From the NCBI GenBank assembly GCA_964251665.1, contig CAXUKO010000007.1, positions 1 to 64,000 on the forward strand: DNA of 64,000 bases, in the 5' to 3' direction. This document shows positions 1-10,093 of this stretch, piece after piece (the first letter of the stretch is position 1; every line of letters begins with the position of its first letter). A model generated the notes under the pieces. The model made no database searches and was not told the origin of the DNA. It saw nothing but the letters and a program-made list of their open reading frames with translations. Origin of the DNA: JBBQLG01 sp964251665. Its GTDB lineage: Bacteria > Bacteroidota > Bacteroidia > Cytophagales > Spirosomataceae. A program made the translations under genes and the position numbers.

Positions 1-101
1 ACACTCTTGAAATCGTTCAACGTTTTGGCCCCTCTCCCATTTTACCCATTTTGTTGTACTTCTCCAGGAATGACCCACCGTGGACCGCTTCTTTTTTTAG
101 G

Positions 102-1520
102 CTAAATTCGGCATAGGACAAGTTCGGTTGGAATGCCAGTCTTGTCGCCGGTCAGGGCCGCTTTCATGGAGGCTACTATATAGGTCACGCCCCGGATGTG
201 GATTTTGCGCCGAAACGAAAACAGGGCCAGATCAGCGGCCGTCAGGTAGACCAGCTTCGTCACCGAAAACGTATCTCCCTTGAACGTCTCGAAACGCCGG
301 TAGCCACCATCGACCAGGTTATTCGGCCCGCTCCAGAGCAGACTGCGGTTACCCTGGCTGTTGGTCGCCCGGGGCAACCCACCGACTACCCCATTCCAGA
401 ACAGCAGTTTGGGCGAAGTGCCGTTTTTGTTGTCCTTATTATTTGGCGAGATACCGGCCTGCTGGGTGATGGCCAGCCCCGACGCCGTATTTGTCAACAG
501 TGTCGAGATACGGGATTGAATCGGTAACAGCGTGCCCCCCTGGTTAATGGTCGTTTCGGCGGTGGTGTATTTATCCATCGAGGGCGGTACCGGTTTGAGC
601 AGCCCGTCATTCGAATCAATTACGTAGCCTAGCTCCAGGCGGTTGACCAGCTCCGGCGACTTCACATGATCCGGGCGGGCTTTCTCTGTCCAGTCTACCA
701 CATCACCGCTCGCCAGCACGCTATCGCCAAAATCCATCGTGCAGACCTGCCGGCGCACATCGAACTCCAGATACAGGTTGAACAATTTCCGCAGATCGAT
801 CAACAGGTTGGTCAGTGTCAGGTCGGGCAGGTGATTGTTGCTGTTGATACTGCTCAATCCATCCAGGCTAAACAGGTTATAGACGATCAGCCGGACTAAA
901 TCAGGGTCCTGCCAGAACTGCCCGGAAAAGCTCCAGCCCGTCAGGGCACTGAACTGAGTAAACACCCACCGCACAAACGGCATCGGTACCCGGGCGACGC
1001 CATTATAGGTGGACGTGTTCACATCGTAATCATTCATCTTGCCCGAAAAGCCAGACACGGCCTGATTGCCATAAAAGGCATCGTTCAGAATGGTCGGGTA
1101 ACAATACCGGTCGGTCAGGTGATTAGCCGCCAGCACCGGCGCAACCGGTGCGGCTTCGAGGCCAAAATCAAGCCCGGAGAGCAGCACGGTCTGTGCGTCG
1201 CCGAAGATCTCGCCTAAATTCTGGGTAAAAAACAAACTGAATCCGTCGGGCTTCACCTCGTGAATCATCACAAAGCCCTGCTCGATGAGTTGACTATGCA
1301 CGTATTTTTCACAGCGAAACTTACGGGCCCGGTAGCCAACCTGGTCCTGATAGAAATAACCCAGCACCCGGCGATTGGTCGGCGTGTTGGGTAAATCGAA
1401 GCCATACACCCGGCTGCCCTGAATGGTATCAAAGTCGAGCAGGGGATTGAACCGCTCCAGTGTGAGATTAATGCCGGGCGCCAGTTCGACCGTTTGCCCA
1501 TCGATGCGAATGTTAAGCAT
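102..1520 (-). CDS. Phage tail/baseplate protein (putative)
   Basis: A 472-residue protein at the distal end of the visible tail cluster, separated from the tape measure gene by one base. It is rich in aromatic residues and beta-strand-like segments and has no signal peptide or membrane segment. The N-terminus (MLNIRIDGQTVELAPG) resembles the start of baseplate-hub or distal-tail proteins that attach to the tape measure tip, and gene order (tape measure then this gene) supports that role. I do not recognise a named family. The call rests mainly on position and size. Confidence 0.6.
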   Translation of the reverse strand: MLNIRIDGQTVELAPGINLTLERFNPLLDFDTIQGSRVYGFDLPNTPTNRRVLGYFYQDQVGYRARKFRCEKYVHSQLIEQGFVMIHEVKPDGFSLFFTQNLGEIFGDAQTVLLSGLDFGLEAAPVAPVLAANHLTDRYCYPTILNDAFYGNQAVSGFSGKMNDYDVNTSTYNGVARVPMPFVRWVFTQFSALTGWSFSGQFWQDPDLVRLIVYNLFSLDGLSSINSNNHLPDLTLTNLLIDLRKLFNLYLEFDVRRQVCTMDFGDSVLASGDVVDWTEKARPDHVKSPELVNRLELGYVIDSNDGLLKPVPPSMDKYTTAETTINQGGTLLPIQSRISTLLTNTASGLAITQQAGISPNNKDNKNGTSPKLLFWNGVVGGLPRATNSQGNRSLLWSGPNNLVDGGYRRFETFKGDTFSVTKLVYLTAADLALFSFRRKIHIRGVTYIVASMKAALTGDKTGIPTELVLCRI

Positions 1521-1521
1521 A

Positions 1522-4500
1522 CTATTTCAGGTTAGACTTCTCAACGACCACATCGATCTGATTGAAGACGTTGACAAAGGATTGAACACTTACCGACAAA
1601 TTCTTATCGGCGATTACACCCAGCAAACCGGTTTGCCCCTGCTGTTCGCGGTGGCTCTGATCCAGCCGCCCCTGCACACTACGCAGCTCGGTGCGGGTAG
1701 TATCGTTCAGGGTGGCCAGGTCGGTATGCGTGGCCAGGCGCAGGGTGGTCAGCTGGGAGTCGAGCAGCTGCTTGGTCTGCTCGAAGAAGCCCCCCAAACT
1801 CAGTTGTAGTGCGAGACCGCGCCGGGCGGCATTCTGTTCACTGGTCAGAAACTCCTGATGGGCGTTGGCCTGCGCGGTGGTCAACTCCTCAACCAGACCC
1901 GTCCGGAGGGCATCGAGTATCGTGACCATGTTGGTTTCGTACAGCTGTAGCCAGGCCGATAGATTGGCTTGGAAGGCAGCCTGATCAACATGAGTTGACT
2001 GCTTGAGGTCCATCAGGTCGAAATGCTCATTGAGGGCCATATCCGCCAAACTGGTCAATACCGACTGATTCTGCGTCTGCAAGTCCGTACGCAGGTTGGC
2101 CAGTTGCTGGCCACTGCTCGACTGGCTATCGACCAAATCAGCATGTACCCCCTGTTGCAGGGCGGTCAGGTCATCATGCGCCGAAAGTTTAATTTCCATC
2201 AGGTCCATGTGCATCGACACGGACTGGCCGGCCAGCATGCGCTGCACGTCGAGGAACTGCGCAACAATCGTACTCTCCAGGGTGGCCGAATCATTGGAGG
2301 CCTGCACGCCCAGGTTACCCATCAGCACCGCCATATCACGCAGGGCATTGGTATTGATGGCCAGCTGATCACCAATCTCCGAACCCATTGACGGCAGTTC
2401 CGTGCGGAAGGCATCGCCTAAATTAGCCATGGACTGTGCGAGTGAAGTCCCTAACTGGTTGAGGGCGCTAATCTGATTGGCCCCCTGTGTATCCACCAGC
2501 ATCACCAGTTTGGCAATAGCGTCGACGGTGGCCAGCGTATTCTTGCCAATGGCCTCCATCAGCGCGGTCGATTTGTCCACTTCAGCCTGGTAGCTGGAAT
2601 TGTCCATATCGGTAGCGGAATCATTAGCCTGGCTCATCCAGTCGGTACCGCCCATATCACCACTGCCCGCATCCGATGCAGGAGCCGGTTCAGCGGTTTC
2701 GCTGGTACCACCCGGACCGTTGTAGCTGGTCGATCCGGACGAACCGGAACCGTATACCGACTGCTCGTGATCCTGGTAATTATAGGCACCACCCTCCTCA
2801 AACATGATACCACCCTGCTGCATGATCGGTGCGCCATTGCGGTGTAGGGAGCTATGCAGCAGCGAATCGACCGTACGCCGATTATTCTTGTAGGTGTTGC
2901 GGCTCAGCACCATAACGGGCTCGCCACCCTCCATCTCGGCAACCTCTTCGCCGGTGTCGCGCCGGGTGATGGATAAACCACTATCCCCGTACCGGCTACC
3001 ATGGGCGGGACCATCCGGCACGCCGGCGTTTTGAATGGTACCCCCCCGTTTCATCGACGGTGGCTGCTGGCTTTTAATCATGGCGATCTGCACACCAGCC
3101 GCCACAGCAGCACCAGCGGCACCTATTAATCCGAACGGCCAGCCGAACATAGCGAGTGACTTCAGAGCGGCCTGAATACCATTTATGACCGCCATAATGA
3201 TGTCAAGCTTCTGTTGCCGACGGAACGATTCCAGCTTAGCCTGTTTCTCTTTGGCGTCAGCCTCCTTGTTGATTTTATCGACGCCCTTTTCGTACTGGTC
3301 TTTGTTGATCAGGCCCTTATCGTACTTATCCTTCCAGCTTGCCAGTTGCGTGGTACGCTCTTTATTGATGTTGCCCAATTCTTTATTCAGGGCAGCAGCA
3401 TTCAACGCAGTGAGCGCCTGAACACCCATTACGGCGTACCCACCGACTTTGTCAATTTTATCTACGTTCGCTTTCTGGGCGTCCGTGAGTTGTTTTTTCT
3501 CGCCGGTTAGTTTCTTGGTCAACAGGTCGGTGAACGTGGTAAAGTCGCCGTTCATCATGCCCTTCATGGCCGAGAAGAAGTCCTGCTGATTTTTCTGACG
3601 AGCGGCAGTCTTCTCTTCCGTCAGGGTCGTTTTGGCCGTTTCGTACTGAATGTCGTTGGACTTCAGCTGCGACTTCAGGCGATCATCAATGGCCTTATCC
3701 GCGAGGGCACGTTTATCGTGGTCCTGAATCAGTTCCTGATTCTTGGTTTTCTCCTCCTGGGCTTCCCGCTCCAGCTTCTGTTTGTTGTACTGATACTCGG
3801 CGTCGAGCCGGTCTTTTTTGGCCGAATAGATTTTATTGGCATTATCACGGGCCATCAACAACCGGGCATCCGTATCGGCAACGGTGGCCTGAAACTGCGC
3901 GTCCTGGAGGGCTTTTGTTTCGGCTTCGTTCTTTTTCCGGTATTCCTGCTCAACCTTTTCTTTACCACTGATCAGGTTGTCATTGATTTGTTTGAGCAGG
4001 GCCGCTTTCTGGGTTTCACCCTGCACATCTTTAGCCACCTGCGCCCGCTGGGCACTGGCCACGTCTTCGAGGCTTTGCAGCTTATCCGCTTTTTCATCAC
4101 CCGACAGTTTAATTTTCAGGTCGAGCGTTCGTTTGGCGGCATCGGCTTCATCCTTCTCATTTTTCACCCGATCTTTTTCCCGGGCATCGGCAACGTCCCG
4201 AATCATTTTCTCGTTCAAGGCCTGCTCCCACACGGCCTTGACTTCAGCACTGGCCTTGCTGGTTATCATCGCTTCTACCTCCGAATCTCGTTTGGCCCGG
4301 ATGGTCGCAATGGCGCGGTCGAGATCGTCCTTAATCGACGAAATCCGCAGGGTCTCAATCTGTTTTAGGGCATCACTGCTGGCCTTAACCGCTTCATCAG
4401 CCTCTTTTTTGGCTGCATCCTGTGCTTTCTTAGCCTCCTGCGCCCGGTGTTTATCATTCTGAGCAGCCTTTTTGTCCAGGGCTTTTTGCTCTGAATCGGT

Positions 4501-6750
4501 AACGACGGTTACTAACTCATTAGCGGCTTTGGTTTCAGCCACCTTCTTTTTATCCAGCTGCTGCTGGTGAGCGGCTAACTGTTTAGGCCGGTCAGCGTCC
4601 AGTTTATCGCCATAACCCTTATTGAAGGCATCCCCGATCTGACCCGCGGCCGCTTTGGTTTTGGCAACTACGTCATCGACGTGCAGGAACGAACTGATGG
4701 CAGACCCGATACTTTTAATCTTGGTAATGCCCGTATCGATCAGGTTCCAGAAGCTGGTCAGGGCTGAGCGTACCGGCTCCAGCGCCGTACTGATGCGCCC
4801 CAGGCCATTGCCAATAAAATTGATAAACGCCTGATTCAGACTCGACACGAACCCGGCACCGGTTTTAAGGGCATCCCAGACTACGCCAAACCAACGCGCG
4901 AGTGTTTCCAGCGCGGGCCGTAGGGGTTCGATGGCTTTCTGGACAAATCCAATACACTTTTCGGTAATGTCGCCGATGATGCCTACCCCGACTTTAATGG
5001 CCTCCCACAACCCGGATATGATTCCACGAACGGTGGTACTGTTGTTATACACAGCGACCAGGCCAGCGACCAACAGGGCAAAAGCCGCTACGATCAGACC
5101 AACGGGATTGGCACTCATGGCCGCATTCAACAGCCACTGAGCTGCGGTGCCGGATTGGGTCCAGATCAACCGGGCTTTTTCGGCAGCGGCATGGGCAATA
5201 CTGGTTGCTGTGGCGGCAATCAGGTTCGTATTCATGGCCAGCACAGCCACACCCAGCGCGGCAAAGCTGGTCCGGTTCTCACTCAGAAACTCCGGTACCG
5301 CCCGCAGGACACCCACGAACGTAACCACCCCGCGCGTGACGGCGGTGATGCCTGGCAACAGGCCCTGACCAATTTCGGTCGCTATGCCACTCAATGCCTT
5401 CTCCGACTTTGCATATTCAGCTGCGGCCGTCGAGTTCATGATGTTGAACTCCTTTTGCAGGCTGGTACCGTCCTGAAATGATTTGTTGGCCAGTTCCTGC
5501 TTCTGGCGGACCAGATCGGTCTGGTCTTTCAGGAGCGACATGACTTTTCTGGCTTCGTCAGAGTTGACACCCAACTCTTTTAAGCGCTTGGCCAGTTCAT
5601 CAGCAGGAACATTTTTCAGGCTTTCAGCCAGTTTCAGCAGGAATTCGTTCGGGTTGGTGTTGATGAGATTTTTCATCTCATTTTCCGTGATACCCAACTG
5701 TTGAGCGAATAGGCCAGTAGATACGGCGGCTGTGCTGAGAATATTGGAAAGCCCGCCGGCGCCGACTTCGGCCGACAAACCAAGTTCCTGGAAGGCAGCA
5801 CCCAGGCCCATCGTTTGGGTGATCTGAGGGCTTAGGTCGCCGAGTTGACCCATCCGGGCCGTGAAATCAGCCACGACCGGCGCAGTCGCTGAACCCGATG
5901 CGCCGAGGTCGTTCAGGGCTGAGCCAATACGCTCGATGCTTTCACCGGCTTTGAGATCCGCCGTTTCTTTGAAGAGTTTTTGCAAACTACCCAGTTTGGA
6001 AGAGGCTTCTTCAGCACCACCGGTAAATTCATCCCCTAGGGCGACGGTAGCCTTGTCGGTGGACTGAATAAAGCCAAGCAATTCTTCATTGGCCACGCCC
6101 AACTGCCCGCCGATCTGGGCAATCTCCATCAAACTTTCCTGCGTAGTGCGGGTGTCGATCTTATTGATTTCGTCGGCCAGCGCCTTCACCTGCTCAGCAC
6201 TCTGACCGGTAGCTTTGCTGACGGTACCCATCGTATCCGACAGCGCGAGGGCCGATTTGATGCCGTCCTGCACGAAGGAAAATGCCCGCTCCAGCATTTC
6301 AGTGGCCCCGAACGCGGCCAGGTATCCGACGGCCGTTGCTTTAGCCCGCTCCCAAAGCGACGGTTGTTTTTCGATTTCTTCGGCTACCCCCCGGATGGTC
6401 TGTCGGTGCGTGGCCAGCGCGGCATTGACTTCTACGATTTCGGCGGCTTTTTTGTTGTAGGCGTCGGTACCGGGCGTCAGCTTCTCAATCTCGCTATTAA
6501 GCTCACGATAATAGCCCCGGAGTTGCTGAACGGTCATCCCCGACACGCCCATCTCCTCCCGAACCTGTTTGATGCTGGCCTGAAGTTCTTTGATCAGGGC
6601 CTTGTTTTCGGCCCACTCTTTGGTTCCCTTATCGACCTCTTTCTGGGCGTCTTTGACGTCAGCGAGTTTTTTTTCCAGTTCGCCCAACTCATTGATGACC
6701 GGCTTACCATCGAATTTGAGCGTAAAAAGGGCTTCTTCCTTAAGTTGCAT
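1522..6750 (-). CDS. Phage tail tape measure protein (TP901-type core)
   Basis: A 1742-residue tape measure protein that sets tail length and helps deliver DNA. The N-terminal 150 residues are coiled coil. Residues about 180-450 match the TP901-type core (QIGGQLGVANEELLGFIQST is characteristic). Hydrophobic segments follow around 490-620, with one near 1240 (PFGLIGAAGAAVAAGVQIAM). A long charged coiled coil spans about 690-1200, and the C-terminal third is rich in Q, L and H. By the usual rule of about 0.15 nm per residue the tail would be roughly 260 nm, pointing to a long non-contractile tail. No sheath gene was recognised. A terminator and a GTCCTA element lie just upstream. Confidence 0.92.
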   Translation of the reverse strand: MQLKEEALFTLKFDGKPVINELGELEKKLADVKDAQKEVDKGTKEWAENKALIKELQASIKQVREEMGVSGMTVQQLRGYYRELNSEIEKLTPGTDAYNKKAAEIVEVNAALATHRQTIRGVAEEIEKQPSLWERAKATAVGYLAAFGATEMLERAFSFVQDGIKSALALSDTMGTVSKATGQSAEQVKALADEINKIDTRTTQESLMEIAQIGGQLGVANEELLGFIQSTDKATVALGDEFTGGAEEASSKLGSLQKLFKETADLKAGESIERIGSALNDLGASGSATAPVVADFTARMGQLGDLSPQITQTMGLGAAFQELGLSAEVGAGGLSNILSTAAVSTGLFAQQLGITENEMKNLINTNPNEFLLKLAESLKNVPADELAKRLKELGVNSDEARKVMSLLKDQTDLVRQKQELANKSFQDGTSLQKEFNIMNSTAAAEYAKSEKALSGIATEIGQGLLPGITAVTRGVVTFVGVLRAVPEFLSENRTSFAALGVAVLAMNTNLIAATATSIAHAAAEKARLIWTQSGTAAQWLLNAAMSANPVGLIVAAFALLVAGLVAVYNNSTTVRGIISGLWEAIKVGVGIIGDITEKCIGFVQKAIEPLRPALETLARWFGVVWDALKTGAGFVSSLNQAFINFIGNGLGRISTALEPVRSALTSFWNLIDTGITKIKSIGSAISSFLHVDDVVAKTKAAAGQIGDAFNKGYGDKLDADRPKQLAAHQQQLDKKKVAETKAANELVTVVTDSEQKALDKKAAQNDKHRAQEAKKAQDAAKKEADEAVKASSDALKQIETLRISSIKDDLDRAIATIRAKRDSEVEAMITSKASAEVKAVWEQALNEKMIRDVADAREKDRVKNEKDEADAAKRTLDLKIKLSGDEKADKLQSLEDVASAQRAQVAKDVQGETQKAALLKQINDNLISGKEKVEQEYRKKNEAETKALQDAQFQATVADTDARLLMARDNANKIYSAKKDRLDAEYQYNKQKLEREAQEEKTKNQELIQDHDKRALADKAIDDRLKSQLKSNDIQYETAKTTLTEEKTAARQKNQQDFFSAMKGMMNGDFTTFTDLLTKKLTGEKKQLTDAQKANVDKIDKVGGYAVMGVQALTALNAAALNKELGNINKERTTQLASWKDKYDKGLINKDQYEKGVDKINKEADAKEKQAKLESFRRQQKLDIIMAVINGIQAALKSLAMFGWPFGLIGAAGAAVAAGVQIAMIKSQQPPSMKRGGTIQNAGVPDGPAHGSRYGDSGLSITRRDTGEEVAEMEGGEPVMVLSRNTYKNNRRTVDSLLHSSLHRNGAPIMQQGGIMFEEGGAYNYQDHEQSVYGSGSSGSTSYNGPGGTSETAEPAPASDAGSGDMGGTDWMSQANDSATDMDNSSYQAEVDKSTALMEAIGKNTLATVDAIAKLVMLVDTQGANQISALNQLGTSLAQSMANLGDAFRTELPSMGSEIGDQLAINTNALRDMAVLMGNLGVQASNDSATLESTIVAQFLDVQRMLAGQSVSMHMDLMEIKLSAHDDLTALQQGVHADLVDSQSSSGQQLANLRTDLQTQNQSVLTSLADMALNEHFDLMDLKQSTHVDQAAFQANLSAWLQLYETNMVTILDALRTGLVEELTTAQANAHQEFLTSEQNAARRGLALQLSLGGFFEQTKQLLDSQLTTLRLATHTDLATLNDTTRTELRSVQGRLDQSHREQQGQTGLLGVIADKNLSVSVQSFVNVFNQIDVVVEKSNLK

Positions 6751-6804
6751 AGTGCTGTTGGCAGTTTACCAGCAGCGAAGGAATCACGGGTGAGAGGGAG
6801 TTAG

Positions 6805-6839
6805 TAGGACAAAAAAAGCCCTGCTCATTGAGCAGGGCT
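6805..6839 (-). terminator. Intrinsic terminator plus GTCCTA element
   Basis: Arms AGCCCTGCT (6817-6825) and AGCAGGGCT (6831-6839) form a hairpin followed, on the minus strand, by seven Ts (6811-6817). It ends the 6838-7457 cassette. TAGGAC (6805-6810; GTCCTA on the coding strand) follows directly, 55 nt upstream of the tape measure start. Confidence 0.75.
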
Positions 6840-6957
6840 ACATAAACTGGAGAACTATCCACCGAATCAGACTACTCAAGATACCAATCCATATCAGCCA
6901 GGCGAAGCCATCTTTGAGCCACTTAGGCCAGTGGCGGTAGGGTCCTTCGTAACTCAT
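6838..6957 (-). CDS. 39-aa membrane peptide, coupled to the upstream gene
   Basis: A short gene whose ATG overlaps the TGA of the preceding gene (ATGA), so translation is probably coupled. The peptide begins MSYEGPYRHWPKWLKDGFAW and continues with one hydrophobic, Trp-rich segment (LIWIGILSSLIRWIVL), which predicts a single-pass membrane peptide. Its stop lies in the terminator stem. With its partner it forms a two-gene cassette between tail genes. Its function is unknown; superinfection exclusion or a lysis accessory role are guesses only. Confidence 0.6.
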   Translation of the reverse strand: MSYEGPYRHWPKWLKDGFAWLIWIGILSSLIRWIVLQFM

Positions 6958-7457
6958 CTGGGATAGTTAGTCGTCATAAATCGCTCAACTTCGGGACGAT
7001 TCTTATCTGACACGGCGAATACAATAACGCCGTCATCATGTGTGATGCTCAGAACATTCTCAGGGGTTTCGGACGTTCTCACTGCTTTGGTACCAATGCC
7101 ACTCATACCACCGACAATGGCACCAACAGGCCCTAACAGTATACCACCAATCAGCGCACGGCCAACAACAGATTTTTCTTTCTGCTCATAAATCTGCTCC
7201 TGTGCTTCTAATGCCCAAGATTTTAGCTCGTTATTCATCAGAGCCACATATATATAAGCAAGGCCGGTCATCTTTGTTATGAGTAAGCCATTCGGCTTGG
7301 CGAGTAAGTTCACCGGCGAATTAGTACTTAATTCGCCAAACTCAGGGACTCCACCCAAGTAAGGCGTTTTACCAACAACCTGCTTTTTAGCATCGGGAAA
7401 CCAGAAACTGGTCTTACCCATAACCGACTCAATTTGATCTTTTGTAAGGGTCTTCAT
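6954..7457 (-). CDS. Glycine-zipper protein, unknown function
   Basis: A 167-residue protein. Residues about 99-125 form a small-residue hydrophobic segment (GRALIGGILLGPVGAIVGG), the glycine-zipper pattern seen in many small phage and host proteins that associate with membranes. The N-terminal half looks globular, and the C-terminal 40 residues resemble a short beta-rich domain. It shares the ATGA overlap with the 39-aa membrane peptide. It interrupts the run of structural genes and has its own terminator, so it is probably cargo rather than a virion component. Confidence 0.6.
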   Translation of the reverse strand: MKTLTKDQIESVMGKTSFWFPDAKKQVVGKTPYLGGVPEFGELSTNSPVNLLAKPNGLLITKMTGLAYIYVALMNNELKSWALEAQEQIYEQKEKSVVGRALIGGILLGPVGAIVGGMSGIGTKAVRTSETPENVLSITHDDGVIVFAVSDKNRPEVERFMTTNYPR

Positions 7458-7487
7458 GTAGTGAATTTTGCCACAAACCTACAGCAA

Positions 7488-8045
7488 TTACCTTTCCAAC
7501 TGTTCCTTGATGCCCCGAAGAATTGGCTCAGGCAACGATTCGAGCATTCGGTAGCTGGTTTCGTAGATAAGCTTACCCCGAGTTGGATTGTAGAAGGCAT
7601 TCCGTTTGTAGTTTCGGATTTTAGCCGTAAAAATCCTCGACCGGGCTACCCCCCATGCAATCCGGGTAATCGCCCGGCTGTCTGGAATGACCACCCTTCG
7701 TTTAGCATCAGTCAGATAGCCAGGCACGTAGTCAAATGCCTCCACCCCGAGCTTTTTCACGAACTCTTCCATCACATCGATGGGCGGCATTTTCTCATAC
7801 AGCAGCTGCCGCATGTCTTTAAACCGGCCATATCCGGCAAAACCGATGCTGAATTCGGCGTACAGGTCACGGCCGACGATAACCGCCTGATGCCGGAGCG
7901 AGTCCATCAACTCACCCGTCAGTACGTAGCCGGCCGCCTGAATTTTGCGCTGCATCACCAGGGTCGCTTCGGCAACAATAGCCCCGACTACATCTGAAGC
8001 GACCTCCTCAAATTGCTCCTGGGTCAGGTTAACGGTGAATCCCAT
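7488..8045 (-). CDS. Tail-completion-like (HK97 gp10-like) protein
   Basis: A 185-residue protein between the DUF5977 protein and the tape measure block. The N-terminal part (AEATLVMQRKIQAAGYVLTG then ELMDSLRH) follows the HK97 gp10 pattern, where a helix is followed by a TGELxxS loop. That family joins head and tail. The C-terminal half is basic (RSRIFTAKIRNYKRN) and unfamiliar. Its start lies 2 nt past the preceding stop, consistent with an operon. The family call is tentative. Confidence 0.5.
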   Translation of the reverse strand: MGFTVNLTQEQFEEVASDVVGAIVAEATLVMQRKIQAAGYVLTGELMDSLRHQAVIVGRDLYAEFSIGFAGYGRFKDMRQLLYEKMPPIDVMEEFVKKLGVEAFDYVPGYLTDAKRRVVIPDSRAITRIAWGVARSRIFTAKIRNYKRNAFYNPTRGKLIYETSYRMLESLPEPILRGIKEQLER

Positions 8046-8047
8046 CC

Positions 8048-10093
8048 TTATAGATCAGTTAACTGAACGTACAATCGGTCGCCACTGGCCACAGCATAAG
8101 CCGTTCCACCCGTATCAGCCAGCAGGCTATGCAGTTCAAAGCCGTCGTTGTTGTAGGTAAACGAGACGTCTTTTCTCAGAGCACCATTGAGCCATACCCG
8201 CAATCGGCCTGGTACATTAGGCGTTCCATACACAAACACCAGCCAGTTGCCACTATTGCCAATCGGAAAATCAAGATCATTACTCCCCTGGGCAAAGATG
8301 TAGGCTCCGCCCTGACCCTGTACGCTCCAGCTGTTACCCATTGCTGGATTGCCATTGAAACTTACGCCCAACCGACCGGGTAGGTTACCCCGGTAGTGGA
8401 AACAACCGGCCGTAACAGCGGTCGCGTACCCAGCTGGATTCACCAAACAGGCACCATTTGTATTGGCATACGCCTGCGTATCCATATCCGACAGGGCCTG
8501 ACTGATGCGGGCATTGAGCAACTCTACCGTTTCGGCTCCGTAGGTGCCGGCCGGAATGGTCAGCGTGGCCACGGCTCCTTCCTGATCAGTCGGGCAGTTG
8601 TTGCGCCGGTACCGACCGGCCTGCTGAATCAGGACATTGACAAAGGGGGTAACCGAGCATACCGATGAGAGGGCCGGCCGGGTGTAGCCGTCTGTACCGG
8701 GCGTATTGGTTTTGGAGCGAAGGGGCTTTACCAGTGTACCATCATCGACATACCGAAGCTCCAGTTTAGCAGCCGCCATATAACCCGTGCGCAGGCCATG
8801 CTCATCGATCAGACAGAACGTGTTGACAGGTACCCACCGCGTGGCCCGGGCGGGTAATTTGGGTGGCGTAGGCAACGCCGAATAGCCAACCTCATTCTTG
8901 GCATACCGGAACGTAAGCGTTCGGTTGGCCAGGTCTTCGCCATCGGTGCGGCCGGTCAGCGGGGCATCGGTTGGTACCAGTGAGACTAAGCCCTCCTGCG
9001 TTACCACGTACACCTCGTCCGAAAGGGTCACTTCGCCCAGATAATCAACCGCATCACCGTCGATCACACCGGTATTTACCGTCAGGATACGCTCGCCCAG
9101 ACGGTTCAGGCTAAAAAGCTCAGCCGTAGTTGGCAGGTAATTGGGATCTAACGCACGTTGTGCAGCTGTACCTGTTACGGTCAGCGCACGGCTGGCCTGA
9201 CCCGTGCAGCGCAGGGTATCGTAACCACCCAGTGAGTTGGCATACACCAGGTACAACACGTTGGGCTGGTAGTCCTGCTCGATATAATACGTCCTGACCT
9301 GACTAAGCCGGGCATTGGTTTCGTTGGCGACCCATACCCGGTAGGAGTGAATGTATTTTCCTGTCGCCGTTTCACGAGCGGCCAGTCCCAGGGCCGTATA
9401 GCCAACGGGCAAGCTGTAGACGGTGTACTGACTCACGGTCTGCACGGTAAGAGCCGTTAGGGTTTCAACTGTACCGTCGAGGTAGGTGATTTCAGCACGC
9501 AAACGCAGTTCAGTGGGTTTTGGCGTGGCATTGACCAGCCAGTAGAGCCATTCGGGCTGCTGTGAATCGACCCATTTTTCACACGGTTGCCAGGTCAGAA
9601 ATTGCCGGGCGGTGGATTGATAGGTTGTAAAAAACTGGTCTCGCCAACCGGCAAACTGCTCGACCGACAGGGCACCTTTAAGGGCATATTCCATTGGCAG
9701 CGTCTTATCGGTGCCAGCGATCAGCACGCCGGCGTTTGTGACGCGCGTACGAACGAAGAACGGGCTCACCAATTCGGCGCAGGTCATGATGGCAACCTGA
9801 TCCAGGGCGGGTGGCAGTCGATTCAGAAAGTCATCGACGAACACACCCACGTCGAACGCGGCACCCGGATACACATCGGCACCAAACTCCTGGCGTTTGG
9901 GCAGTTCCCGACCGGGCAGACTGATCAGTTCAGTGAACTCTCCGGAGCCAACGGCTTTAGGCGTATTCAGGCTGAGCTGATACAGCAGATCCTGACGGGC
10001 AACAATGCTGTCCGATGCCGCATCGAGGACGTAGGCAATGGGGTTGCGGGACAACCGCAGGGGTAAAAACGTAAGTGAGGCTAAAGCGTCCAT
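8048..10093 (-). CDS. DUF5977-containing phage tail protein
   Basis: A 681-residue, beta-rich protein. Around residues 495-545 it has the DUF5977 pattern (YRRNNCPTDQEGAV, a glycine-containing strand, then a helix ending in AYANTNGACL), which is typical of Bacteroidota adhesion and tail proteins. The remaining C-terminal 130 residues look like a beta-sandwich (NPAMGNSWSVQGQGGAYIF), plausible for receptor or carbohydrate binding. There is no signal peptide, so virion rather than secreted use fits. Start and upstream stop overlap by one base (TAATG). Confidence 0.65.
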   Translation of the reverse strand: MDALASLTFLPLRLSRNPIAYVLDAASDSIVARQDLLYQLSLNTPKAVGSGEFTELISLPGRELPKRQEFGADVYPGAAFDVGVFVDDFLNRLPPALDQVAIMTCAELVSPFFVRTRVTNAGVLIAGTDKTLPMEYALKGALSVEQFAGWRDQFFTTYQSTARQFLTWQPCEKWVDSQQPEWLYWLVNATPKPTELRLRAEITYLDGTVETLTALTVQTVSQYTVYSLPVGYTALGLAARETATGKYIHSYRVWVANETNARLSQVRTYYIEQDYQPNVLYLVYANSLGGYDTLRCTGQASRALTVTGTAAQRALDPNYLPTTAELFSLNRLGERILTVNTGVIDGDAVDYLGEVTLSDEVYVVTQEGLVSLVPTDAPLTGRTDGEDLANRTLTFRYAKNEVGYSALPTPPKLPARATRWVPVNTFCLIDEHGLRTGYMAAAKLELRYVDDGTLVKPLRSKTNTPGTDGYTRPALSSVCSVTPFVNVLIQQAGRYRRNNCPTDQEGAVATLTIPAGTYGAETVELLNARISQALSDMDTQAYANTNGACLVNPAGYATAVTAGCFHYRGNLPGRLGVSFNGNPAMGNSWSVQGQGGAYIFAQGSNDLDFPIGNSGNWLVFVYGTPNVPGRLRVWLNGALRKDVSFTYNNDGFELHSLLADTGGTAYAVASGDRLYVQLTDL

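Noticed and set aside
1..101. Start of a further tail gene at the left edge
   Set aside because: A GTG-initiated frame is open to base 1 but too short (under 30 codons) to support; no homologous motif.
3718..4368. Long plus-strand frame inside the tape measure gene
   Set aside because: An antisense shadow of the charged coiled-coil part, with Phe/Leu-rich composition and no neighbours.
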